From the NCBI GenBank assembly GCA_004335835.1, contig RWJK01001666.1, forward strand, positions 1-27,866: 27,866 nucleotides of DNA. Direction: 5' to 3'. A program made the position numbers and the translations under genes. The stretch's first letter is position 1; each line of letters starts with the position of its first letter. Below the pieces are notes generated by a model. The model was not told where the DNA came from. It did not search any database and was given only the letters and a program-made list of their open reading frames with translations. Below are positions 9,976 through 20,009 of the stretch, in pieces. Source of the stretch: Scenedesmus sp. ARA3 (Eukaryota > Chlorophyta > Chlorophyceae > Sphaeropleales > Scenedesmaceae).

Positions 9976-12672
9976 GCTGCTGAGTCAGCGCGTGGCTGCC
10001 TGCCGCTGCTGCCTCTGCTGCCTTGGGTTCCTTCCAGTGCCCTTACGCCGTACGTTCTCAGCGCCTTGTACATGGACCACATGTCAAACTGCAGCGCAGT
10101 GTGCGCATTGGCACGGCAGGTGCAGCACAGTTGCGGCAGAGGTAACAAGAGGTTGACGAGCAGCTGGGCAGGTTGCTGTGGATACTTTTGTGTTACACCA
10201 AGCCCCTGTTCAGAGGCATGCCTGGTGCTTGTCAAGTAACACACATGCAAGGCTTGCAGTTGCTGCCACCCTACATTCCACCTCAGACACGCCGGGGGAG
10301 CAGGCCACCTCCCTGCCACCGTGCAATGCACATGCTGTCGCTGAGCAACACACACCAAGCAATCTTGCATATTCTGCAACCGTACCTGGGGGGCGCCGGG
10401 GGAGCAGTAGAGAATGTAGTCCACCTCCCTGCCAACATGCACTGCTCATACATGCTTAAAGCTTGTCGAGTAACAAGCATGCAAGGCTTGCAGTTGCTGC
10501 ATCCCTACAACCTACTTCGGGCACGCCGGAGGAGCAAGCCATGTCCCTGCCAACGTGCAATGCACATGCTGTCGCTGAGCAACGCACACTAAAATCAATC
10601 TTGCATTTTCTGCAACCGTACCTCGGGCACGCCAGGGGAGCAGTAGTGTATGCAGTCCACCTCCCTGCCGATGTGCACATGCTAGATGCTGAGTAACACG
10701 CACGCTAGGCTTACATGCTAACTGTACAATTGCTGCATGTTCAAACCCTACCTCGGGCACGCCGGGGGAGCAGTAGTGTAAGCAGTCCACCTCCCTGCCC
10801 CCAATGGGCCTATCTGTGATGTGGCCGTCATGCAGCGGCACCGTGTCGTTGTAGGTGTTGACTATGGGCACATTGAACCTGCGTGTGGAACGCAGCAACA
10901 ACGGAAATAAGTTCAGAAATGAGAGACAAAAAGAGAGGCAGAACACACTTAGAAAAGAGAGTTTGCAATGCTGCAAAGGTAGCACAGTGCAGCCATGGCC
11001 GGTCGCTGCAGTCCGCTTGACGACGCTTTGAAGGTCCTGTCCTCTCATTCAAGCTGTACAACTGCAAACATGCTTCAGATCTGAAGAGAATGGCTGTTCA
11101 TGCTGCGAACCAGCAGAAGTTCATGGTGTCACTGGCCGCAGTTTGCGGTGTGAACTCACTTGCCCAGGATGTTCTCAGCGCTCTGCATCACGCGCCTGCC
11201 TGTCATCATGGGGTAGCCACCTGCAGGCAGGCAGACACACGGCAGCACCCACGTTGAGCCCCTTCAATTATTTAAATATCATTTCCAGCTTTAGTAGCTA
11301 TTATACAGCTTGTGCAGCAAACAGACAGTGCTCCAGCGCATAGCCTGACACTGTGACACCTTTGTTCAGTTTGTGACCTGCTGGCCTGCTGGCCTGCTGA
11401 CACAGCTACTTTGTTGCTGACTGTGCGCACCTTGGCTGGCAGGGACGCAGGTCCTGATCCAGTGTCTAGCCTGACAATGTGACACCTTTGCTGAGTTTCT
11501 GCTGACGCTGGTGAGCTGTGGATACAGCTACTGTGTTATAATCAGCTGTGTGTGCTCACCTTGTTCTGCAGGCAAGCAGCTGGTGGTCTGCTCCCAGCGC
11601 GTACCATCCCTGCAGGCGGTGTGGTCGTGTGCAGACACCTTGAAGAGCAGGTTGGGGAACACGTCCCGAGTTTTCTGCACCAACAGCAGCAGCACATATA
11701 CAGCAAGATGCAACGGAGGCTGTGAAGCAACCGTAACTTGCAGCTGACGCGTGGCAACAAGTTACTTTGAGTTGATGTTTGTTCAACTGCAGAAGGGTTA
11801 AATACATAATTTCGCTACTCCCTGAGCGCACCCAGAACAGCCTGCTGAACAATCTTGCTGATTGCCAAGGCGCCTGCTCAGCCATTGCCCTGAAGCACAC
11901 ACGCGCGCCTGATCCTTGACAGCTAACATAACGTATCTGCCAACATGTACGTCACGTGCATGCCAGCAACCCAGATGCATAAATATGGCCAATGCGAGCC
12001 TGGAAGGATATGCAAAGTCTTGAAACCAGTATCAAGCATTCGCACCTCGTACAGCTTGCCGAGGTTCCACAGCGACTGCTTGTAGGGCGCCGACTGCAGC
12101 CCCGCACAGTTGCTGAAGTGCCAGCGGCCAAAGTTGACGTAGAAGATGTCCTGAGGCTGCGCCACAGTGGCCTGCAGCGTCTGCAGCAGGCCGGGATTCT
12201 GCAACCAACAGGCAGCCAAACACAAGTGCACCGTTTGCCCAGAGCTATTTGTCATAGAAGAGCCCCTGTGGCTCAGCCACAGTGCGTCTGCAGCAGGCCA
12301 GGGGCCTGCAGGCAGCCAGCAGGCAAGCAGAGGTGAAAGACATGCGTACAACTAGTTACATACGTAGAAGATGTCCTGCAGCTGCGCCACGGTGCGCTGC
12401 AGCGTTTGCAGCAGGCCAGGGGCCTGCAGGCGGCAGGTGGCAAAGAGGTAAATACAGCCGCACAGTGGTTTAATCAGGTCAAATGAATGCGGCTGCCGTG
12501 AAAATCATGAGGTCAGTACTACTTCAAGCTTGACTGCTGCAGCAACTGTCAACTCTGCCTCTGCAATTCGGTTGCTGCTGTAATTGCTGATGCAAGACTC
12601 CGCATGTACCACTGATGCTGCCGCTGCTGCTGTCTCCACGTCCTCCGCTGGCCCGGCCGCCGTCGCCGCCGC

Positions 12673-12729
<57 letters not shown>

Positions 12730-13563
12730 CACCTGCGGATCAGGGTCTGCAATCTCCTCGCCCCTCACGCTATGCAACCAGCAGATCCTCCCTCCGGCCG
12801 CCAGCCACAGGCACCTCGGCAGATCTGTTATAACGCGGCTGCCGAGGGGGCTGCTGATATTTGTGTCTGCTGCGTGGTAGATCTGTTGCTCGATGCTGCT
12901 GTCGCTGCTGACCTGGCACTCTCCCAGGGAGTGGTCCCAGAAGTCAATCATGAAGCAGCGCAGCGCATAGTAGTAGTTCTGCATCAGCGAGTCCCTGCAA
13001 GTAAAGTGACGTAACAGTATGTTCAAACGTGCTGGAGCGCCAGAGTAAGGAAAGACCCCTGTTCCAAACAGCTGTGCAAAGTAGTAATTCTGCATCAGCG
13101 AGTCCCTGCATGCAGGTGGGCAGGACAGGCAGTGCCGGAAAGTGAAAGCCAGTGAATGTCCTTGTTAGAACTGCACAAGAGCAGCACACATGTCAGACCG
13201 GTGTACAATGTGCATCATGCAGAAGCGATACTGCACGAGCAATGTGCAGCAAGAGGACATCCTGTCTACACAGTTGACTTCCTCAAGGCTGTGCAAACTA
13301 CTAATCAGCCCAACATGCGGCCGTCTGCCAGCTACTGCGCATCAGTCCCTGCAGCGTAACCCCATCCAACCGCTTCGTAAGTGTTGGGCTGTTGCCTGCA
13401 TACTCAACCAGCCCGAGCTTGCGACAAGCTTAGCCATGCCGCTGACAGCAGCAGGGGCTCCGCTGACAACAGCGCAATTCCCAGCTTCCAGCTTTCTGCC
13501 TTTAGCTGCGCACTGCCTGCTCATCTAATCCGCCACAGTATGCACCCCTGCATTGAAAGGAAC

Positions 13564-13616
<53 letters not shown>

Positions 13617-14030
13617 GGTATCCCCCTCACTCAACTCACCCGATCAGCCACAATGTGCGCCCCCGCAGGTACGCATGAAGCTCACAAGGAGTAAACACCA
13701 GCATGGGCCTGTGCCCCTCCTGCACCAGCTGGTCCACCACTGACTTTGTTTGATTCTGCATACATTTGCGCACTGTGGGGCTGAGAGGATTGCGGTTGTT
13801 GATGTCGCACGCCTTGCTCCTGCAAAGCACCAAAATAAGCCAACGTGTGATCTGTGCCCTACGTTGTACCCAACAGGGTTTGAGCATAGTTAGAGCAGGG
13901 CTTACTCGTCTGATCCGCGTTTGCTTTCTGCAGCTGCGCAAAGCGTGCTGCTGCTGCTGCTGCTGCGGCTGCTGTTGTTGGTGGTGGTGCCAGAAAGATC
14001 TCGAGCTCACCACGTGTCGTCACGCACAGA

Positions 14031-14085
<55 letters not shown>

Positions 14086-14302
14086 CAGAAAGATCTCGAG
14101 CTCACCACTTATCGTCACGCGGCTGACATCCTTCCTTACAGGACTCCATCACTCCTCCCATCAGCAGGGGAAGCTTAGACCCGGCATAGCGAACGTTCCC
14201 GCCCCTGCAGCCAAGCGCTGCAACTTGCCCGCTGCATGTGCGAAGACCTATGGCTAGCAGAAAAGCTACTGCAATTGACAAACGAAGTGCCTTTTGTTTC
14301 AT
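9537..14302 (-). CDS. Secretory PC-esterase / TBL-like protein (GDS...DxxH)
   Basis: Exons in transcript order: 14302..14106, 13819..13640, 12994..12733, 12198..12046, 11674..11560, 11220..11160, 10878..10752, 10088..9537. Phases all match, giving 548 aa. Residues 1-25 form a signal peptide or anchor (KQK, then LSIAVAFLLAIGL). RGRTLWLIGDSLMQNYY puts the nucleophile box GDS at 126-128. FYVNFGRWHF lies near 231-241. REVDCLHYCSPGVPE gives the DxxH pair at 354 and 357, the same order and wording as plant TRICHOME BIREFRINGENCE-LIKE proteins (GDS, then DCxHWCLPGxPD). Those act in the Golgi as polysaccharide O-acetyltransferases or esterases; substrate and direction here are unknown. A 183-residue Ala/Ser/Pro-rich tail follows the catalytic core, which is unusual because TBL proteins normally end shortly after DxxH. 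Most introns hold copies of exon edges. Confidence 0.83.
10218..10804 (-). repeat. Five-copy array of the DxxH exon end with its donor; higher-order ~234-bp unit
   Basis: Degenerate copies of the exon end coding REVDCLHYCSPGVPE plus the donor GTANGG end near 10752 (intact), 10622, 10512, 10384 and 10275 on the - strand. Neighbouring intron sequence is repeated too: segments at 10218 and 10451, and at 10322 and 10556, match at a 233-234 bp offset, so two 117-bp subunits form a larger unit. Only the first copy in transcript order is joined to the rest of its exon. Confidence 0.88.
11346..11545. repeat. Imperfect tandem repeat inside an esterase-like gene intron
   Basis: ACACTGTGACACCTTTGTTCAGTTT at about 11348 recurs as ACAATGTGACACCTTTGCTGAGTTT at about 11473, and both continue to ACAGCTACT. 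The period is about 125 bp. It is non-coding. Confidence 0.7.
12141..12441 (-). repeat. Three-copy duplication of an exon start (LLQTLQATVAQ region)
   Basis: The beginning of the exon coding GLLQTLQATVAQPQDIFYV (from 12198 downward) is copied at about 12366-12440 (close, including GACATCTTCTACGT) and about 12250-12330 (more decayed). The copies lie upstream in the transcript, inside the preceding intron, at a spacing near 115 bp. Confidence 0.8.
12672..12727 (-). repeat. Sense (CAG)n array directly after a donor
   Basis: On the - strand the donor GTGAGA at 12732 runs directly into about 18 AGC/CAG triplets, then a GCC-rich patch. The frame stays open through it and would encode a long alanine run if the intron were retained. 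Confidence 0.9.
12971..13113 (-). repeat. Duplicated acceptor and GDS-box exon start (2 copies plus a decayed third)
   Basis: GCAG|GGACTCGCTGATGCAGAA begins the GDSLMQNYYY exon at 12994 and is repeated from 13105, where it codes DSLMQNYYFAQ. The offset is 111 nt and the frame is open between them, so the upstream acceptor would add 37 residues. A third, decayed copy (CTGCAGGGACTGATGCG) lies near 13341-13357. Confidence 0.88.
13567..13616 (-). repeat. Sense (CAG)n array just after a donor
   Basis: About 16 CAG triplets on the - strand begin some 23 nt after the donor GTGAGT at 13639, in the second intron of the esterase-like gene. Confidence 0.9.
13986..14120 (-). repeat. Duplicated first-exon donor flanking a (CAG)n array
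   Basis: The 40 bp at 14081-14120 and 13986-14025 differ at two positions. On the - strand both read CGTGACGAYAMGTGGTGAGC followed by TCGAGATCTTTCTGGCACC, that is, exon end, donor and intron start. The upstream copy (donor at 14105) is the real one because it continues the signal-peptide exon. About 16 sense CAG triplets lie between them. Confidence 0.9.
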
Positions 14303-15558
14303 TTGTCACAGCGATGCAGTCATTGCCAATCACACTACATTCCCGCGCATCCCTGCCAGCTGCGCTGGATCATGCACGTTCTCAAAGTTACATACAGTTT
14401 TAAATTTAATATAACTAACACAGCTTAGACTGTGAGAGAACAAACGCAGCAGCGAGCAGCTGTGCAACAACTCGGCTGGCACGACGAGCATGCCAGGCGG
14501 GGTTCAACACGTAAACGATCAGCACAACATTCGGACCTCAGTAGGATTTTTAGGACAGGTTGCGAAGTTTCGTGACACCTTCTGTGACACCTCATTGTAT
14601 TCGCACAGCAAGCCCCACACCGCCATTTCGAGGGCCTTGCGAGCAGCAGCTTCTCAATCGTCGCTGCAATCTCGCAGTGAATGTTCTTGTGTTTACGGCA
14701 GTGTCACATAATTAAACTTTTTTTTTACCTACATAAGGCCGGTCTTAGGGTTCTGATAGGGGTGGGTTGATCACACAGGAAATCAACAAATCAGGATCAA
14801 CAAGAAACTGAACGTGACCTGCCTGCGTTGCATTCGAACCATCTCTGACAGACTCCAATTCGTGGTTTTTTTTTGTGGGTTACATCGCTACCATGCTTGT
14901 ATGCATCCACAGATATACTCCTCAGTCAACATGCCAGCTAGCAGCAAGCAAGATCATACAGTACATGTGTTTGCTGCTGCTGTTAACATTCGACTCCAAT
15001 GGCAACCGCGCACAACGATGCATAACACAGCCAGCAGCGCACAGCGCGGCCAGCAACAAACAAGTCAGAACATGGAGATGTATATGGTACAGCTGCATCT
15101 GCAGATGCATTCAATCAAACCGAGAACACTGTATGGCTGGGCCTTGATCAGCAGCTAGCCACACAACAACTGCTGAGCCTGATTGGCTTCCAAAAAAGCA
15201 TCAGAATGCTTCAACTGACTGTGTTACGAACCACAAGTAACGCAACAAGATGACATGACAACATAACGCACATCGTGCGCCAACAGCTGTTGCTGTAGGG
15301 CCCACGGCATGAACTGCCACAGTCTGCGCAGCACAGCAGCAGTGGCAGAGAGGACGATTCTTCTTTCACTATCTCACATGCTGCACCGTGACACGCCTCG
15401 CCACAAGCTGCTGCTCAAACAAACAACTAAACATCCCAAGCAGCGATCTGTGATATTGGAAACACCACAAAATCCTTCTTCAAGCATAGCAGCTTCACCA
15501 GCAACACACATGAGTGACACGACCACTGCCTGCTGCAGAAGACTAAGTGCCCAAAGCA
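14303..15558. other. Intergenic region: promoter of the esterase-like gene and 3' region of the gene ending at 15559
   Basis: Both neighbours are on the - strand. An AT-rich patch at 14398-14418 (TTTTAAATTTAATATAAC on the + strand) is about 100 bp upstream of the esterase-like ATG and may be promoter. A - strand TGTAA lies at 14880-14884. T-runs occur at 14718-14725 and 14866-14873. Short ORFs here show no composition bias or family resemblance and are not called. Confidence 0.5.
14880..14884 (-). terminator. Candidate TGTAA poly(A) signal for the gene ending at 15559
   Basis: TTACA on the + strand reads TGTAA on the - strand, 675 nt after the stop. That is long but normal for chlorophyte 3' UTRs. 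No closer - strand TGTAA was noticed. Confidence 0.4.
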
Positions 15559-16039
15559 CTACTGTTGGTCACTAGGAGGATCCCGCCTGATGATAACCCG
15601 GCGCCTTCGCTGGCGGACGCCTGGCTGCTGCTGCTGCTGCTGCTGCTCCTGCTGTTGTTGCCTTGCTGCTGCTGCTGCTGCTGCTTTCCCAGTTTTGCTC
15701 TGCTGCTGCTGCTGCTGCTGCTGCTCCTGCATTCCAGCAGGTGGTGCGCCTGTGCTCTCCATCACGTCTGCTTGCCGCTGCTGCTGCTGCTGCCGCTGCT
15801 GCATCCGCACTTTCTGCTGAGGCACAGACTCCTGAACACCCGCCGGCTGCTGTTGTTGTTGCCTTGGAGGTGTTTGACTGCCAGCAGCAGCAGCAGCAGC
15901 AGAAGGAACAGCCTCACTTTGCCTCAGCGGTGCCCGCGGCTTAGCCCATCGCGAGCCCCAGGCCCTGCTGCTGCTGCTGCTGCTGCTGCTGCTCGCAATG
16001 CTGCTTGGTGCAGCCAAAGGAGCAACCCCAGGTGGCTGC

Positions 16040-16073
<34 letters not shown>

Positions 16074-16654
16074 GTCCTTGGCAACCAGGACTTCGTACAC
16101 TGCTGCTGCTTCTGCTGCTGGTGCTGGTGATGCTTCTGCTGCTGCCAAACGCCATGTCACTGTACCTTAGCGGCTGCCGCCGCTGCGGCCGCTGCTGTGC
16201 CTGCTGCTGCTGCTGCTGCTGCTGGGCTGCTAAGGTGCCTTGCACGCGTGCTGTGACGCTTGCGATGCGGCTTGACAGCTGCACATACTGCACACCACAG
16301 GCGGAATAAGCAGCACAGGGCAGCACAATATAGTTGTCAGTAAGGAGTGCTGAGCGCTTGCAGCAGCAATGCCAGACCAAATTGTTGCTGACAACAGCAC
16401 AGATGGGTATTGGAGCCAGCATTAGTAAGCACGGCTGAAATAAATCAACTGCATGCAAAGCTTGCACTTCACTGCTGTTGTTGCTCCACCTGCTGCAGCT
16501 GAGCCATTGCATTGCATTGCATTGCATTGCATTGCAATGCATTGTATGTTGGATGTGAGGCGTATCGTGCCCAGCAGCGTTTTGCAACACATATCAAGCT
16601 GCTGCTGCCGCTGCTGCTGCTGCTACTGCTGCTGCTGCTGCTTTTACAATAAAC

Positions 16655-16704
<50 letters not shown>

Positions 16705-18699
16705 TGCTGCTACTGCTGCTATTACTGCTGCTGCTGCCGCTGTCTCACCCGCTCCTGGGCTTGGTCCAGGTCCATCTGCGTCTGCTCAAACTCCTTCAGG
16801 TCAGCGTACACACTGCAGCAGCAGCAGCAGCAGCAGCCACAATCAGAATTGACGTGTGCACGGCGTTGAGGTACTTGCGCCACACGTAGTTGTCAAACTC
16901 TCGATCCTGGTCTGTAGTGTGGCACTTCATCCCAGGATGCTGCTTTCTCCGCAACACTGGCATCACACTGCCATCTAACACACAAGACTTGCTTCTACCA
17001 GTACCCTGCCTTGTGCCATGGAAACCCATCAGGACACAGGGGCGATATGCAGTAACCCTGCAAAAAGCTGTACACACCACTGCGATGACCTGCATTGGCG
17101 GTATGTAGCTTTGGACCTTGGCAGCAGCCCTGCCAAACACTTCACACAACCGTGCCGCCCACCTCTGTATCTCCTGAAGCACTGCAGGGTCCAGGCTCTG
17201 CAGCAGCTGCTGCAGCTCTGCCGGCCCAGAGCCCTCGGGGAGCATCGCCATCAGGTAGCTGCGGCAGCAGCAGCAGCAGCAGCGGCAGCAGCAGCAGCAG
17301 CGGAGAGCAGCAAAACAGCTGAACTTTGGGAAGCAGCTAAGACACATATCAGGCCCCAAAAGCGTTGATTTTTAAGCACATGGCTGGCTTGGCACTCGAG
17401 GCTGCTGAAAGCATGCAGTACCAGCTGCAAACGTTGCAGCTGCAAAAGACACACCCTGAGGGCAACATCTGCATGGATTGATCACCTGCTGAAATCGACC
17501 GGCATGATCTGGCTGCTGCCCAGCTGAGACCCAAATCATTCCCTGATGCTCCGTATTCAAAACAAGCCGCAAAAGACTGATGTGAAGGCAGGCAAACAAG
17601 CTATATAACTACTACGAAAGAACACTGTCAAGCAGGTCTCACCTGCTGAAGTCATCGGGCATGATCTGGCCACTGCCCAGCTGACCCCAGCCCATTGATT
17701 AGTGCATTGTGAAAAAGCTACAAAACTGTGAAGGCAGATAATCATAAGCGTGGTCTCACCTGCTGAAATCGTCTGGCATGATCTGGCTGCTGCCCAGCTG
17801 CTGCACCAGCTGCTGCTCTTCTGTGCTCAGCTCCTCCTCCTCCTCCCAGCTGCCCTGCATGTCCTGCAAGCAGTCAAACCACGGTCAAACTTCAGTCAAA
17901 CGCTGGTCAAATAACATGTTATTGGCTGCTGTAGCAGATACAGCCAGGGTGAACTGTACAGCAGCGCTGGGATGTCCGTTGCTGCTGCTGTAACGTTGCA
18001 GGGTTGCTGCTGCTGCTGCTGCTGCTGCACAGGTGCAAGTTGCACTCAGAAACATGCGACATCTGATGCTTTGAGCTGGACAAACCACAATACACACCCG
18101 CTGCACCTGGCGATACACCCTTCCGCTTAGAGGCGCGCTCAGAGCAAGAAGTGATTTCAAGTGCACATGCCACGGACAGTCGATAAACAATTGCACCACG
18201 TCACTTTACACATATTGATGCGACAGCGCCACCACAGCCAAACATACAAAAACACTGCACGACTCGAGCACTGAACCCCACGCCTGCCCACCTGTAAGTC
18301 CTGCAGCACCACCCGCAAGCTCTGCTGCTCCTCTGCGCTCAACCCCGAGCGATATTCACATAACATAACAATCACACACTACGATGCGTCGGTCGTGACA
18401 CTGCAGACATAGCCAAGAATTCCAAATACATTCCACACACTGCATGCCACAACACCACAAACCCTGTAAAACATAATTCATGACCCTTCCTGCCCACCTG
18501 CAAATCCTGCAGCACCACCCGCAGGCTTTCCTGCTCCTCGGGACTTAGCCCTCTAGCCATTTCCTCCAGGGATCCATCAGCCAGCATTGCCTGCACCTGC
18601 CGCAGCCGCTGCTTGTACAGCTTGTCTATCGCAGATGACAGCACTTGATTCGGCTGAGCAGCAGCACTGCTGCTGCTGCTGCCAGGCTGGCTCCGGTAG

Positions 18700-18745
<46 letters not shown>

Positions 18746-18809
18746 GAGAGGAAGAACTGGGTTGCTGAAGAGAGGACTGATGTTGCGCCGAGGGTCCCTC
18801 CCGCACCAC

Positions 18810-18842
<33 letters not shown>

Positions 18843-19157
18843 GGCGCTGTATGGTACACTGTTTCCCATGACTGCCGATCTGGACGATTCTGCAACCCGA
18901 CTATGCGCGATGCGCTGCGACTGCTGCTGCTGCTGCTGCTGCCGCTGCTGCATCGGCTGCAGAGCTTGCTGCTGTAGCACTGCTGCCCGCTGCCGCTGCA
19001 CCTCCCGCTGCCTTGTTTGGGCCGCTGGAGCCCACGTTTCAGCGTATGCTGCTGCTATCTTTGAGGTGCTGCTAGCCAGGCGGTTGCTTGCTGCTGCAGT
19101 GACGCTGCAGCGTGCAGCGCGACTGCTGCAGCTGACTTGCACTGCATGAGCTGCCAT
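15559..19157 (-). CDS. Putative plastid-targeted membrane protein of unknown function
   Basis: Likely exons in transcript order: 19157..18498, 17863..17760, 17258..17090, 16906..16749, 16287..15559. I do not recognise the family. The N-terminus (MAAHAVQVSCSSRAARCS and on, rich in Ser/Ala/Arg and poor in acids) resembles a chloroplast transit peptide. An alternative ATG lies at 19238. Gln/Ser-rich linker follows, then acidic or helical segments (LSPEEQESLRVVLQDLQ; WEEEEELSTEEQQLVQQL; QIMPDDFSSYLMAMLPEG; PAVLQEIQRWAARLCEVFG). FDNYVWRKYLNAVHTSILIV plus an Ala run looks like one membrane helix, followed by the charged helix VYADLKEFEQTQMDLDQAQER. The C-terminus is Gln/Ser-rich and ends in basic RRRRVIIRR. 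The frame breaks by one base between the Ala run and VYADL, so exon 4 is uncertain. The donor CAG|GTCATC at 17089 is weak. Confidence 0.62.
16505..16540. repeat. (CATTG)n pentanucleotide microsatellite
   Basis: At least six CATTG units lie in the last intron of the gene ending at 15559. They give a meaningless repeating CNAMQ ORF on the - strand. Confidence 0.9.
16620..16748 (-). repeat. Sense CAG-rich tract after a donor
   Basis: From the donor GTGAGA at 16748 the - strand reads ACAGCGGCAGCAGCAGCAGT and continues through interrupted CAG blocks, including about 15 perfect units at 16657-16701. It is intronic: in-frame TAA and TAG follow soon after the donor. Confidence 0.8.
17482..17805 (-). 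repeat. Three-copy duplication of the QLGSSQIMPDDFS exon end with its donor
   Basis: CAGCTGGGCAGYRGCCAGATCATGCC...TTCAGCAGGTGA occurs ending at 17760 (intact exon), near 17643 and near 17486. The two extra copies lie downstream in the intron and each keeps AG|GTGA. Confidence 0.9.
18290..18560 (-). repeat. Two-copy duplication of the first-exon end (LRVVLQDLQ plus donor)
   Basis: The exon end coding GLSPEEQESLRVVLQDLQ|GTGGGCAGG (18498-18556) is repeated at about 18294-18345 as GLSAEEQQSLRVVLQDLQ followed by the same GTGGGCAGG donor. The copy lies inside the intron, about 204 nt downstream. Confidence 0.9.
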
Positions 19158-19778
19158 GCGTGCAGAGCAGCGGGATGTGCTACAAAACAACAATGGGTGT
19201 GGTTTGTTGGTCCATCCAATGCAACTGCTCGTCTGCATGGCAGCAGGTCCACAGTGGTGTGCTGTGCTACTGCTGCCTTCAAAGTTTGTCTTGGCAGCGG
19301 CCTTTGCTTGCTTGAAACCTATGTCATTGTCATATAATGATAAGTTTCAGAGTATAAGCATCGGGATCTATGCTACGGAAGATGCAGCAGTGACCGAACC
19401 CCTCGCAGCCTCTTTAGCTAGGAGGCGCGCAGTGTACAGAACACGTGTAGGCATAAACAGCCACCTTCAAACAAATGAAGGCGTAACAAAAGCAGCGGTC
19501 GTCACTACGTACAGTGCCAACGTTTGTCACTAACCAAATGGCTGCGGAGTCCCTCATCTGTCGTTGCCTGTCTTTCTAAAAGTGTCCTTTGAAAGTGATG
19601 TTCGATTTCTGTCTGTCTCACAACTGTACACCGCCTGCACCTTTGCACAGGTCGTGCATGTTCACTGTCACAGCAGCAGTGACCCCTGACAGAGTGACCT
19701 GCAGTATTGCTGGCCATCGGTGCTGCTCGCCGCCTTAAAAGCAACACCTAACGTATAATATTTACATAAGAGCCAATC
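19158..19778. other. Divergent promoter region of two putative plastid-targeted genes
   Basis: Two head-to-head genes start at 19157 (-) and 19779 (+). The 620 bp between them is poor in triplet repeats. An AT-rich element, ACGTATAATATTTACATAAG, sits at 19751-19770 just before the + strand ATG, in or near the 5' UTR. No known operator motif was recognised. Confidence 0.5.
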
Positions 19779-19975
19779 ATGCAGCTGCATTTCATGCAAT
19801 GTAACAGGCCACATGCTGGGCGCTGCAGTTGGGCAGTGCAGCAGCAGCGGCCATGCTGCACTGCACCCCTCAACTTGCACAATACGCTGGCACAGCAGCA
19901 TCAAAAACGCACAGTAGTCATACATGCGGTGCCACCAGAGCAGGAGCAGCACTCAGCCCCACAGCAAGACCCCTG

Positions 19976-20009
<34 letters not shown>

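Noticed and set aside
12366..12441. Alternative exon of the esterase-like gene
   Set aside because: It resembles the exon start at 12198 and has a GTATGT after TTCTAC, but using it would repeat LLQTLQ and skip the conserved FGRWH segment. It is treated as a decayed copy.
15547..16170. + strand ORF of mostly Leu runs opposite the last exon of the - strand gene
   Set aside because: Poly-Leu from CTG read antisense to the Gln/Ser-rich exon. It has no start context, no splice support and no recognisable domain.
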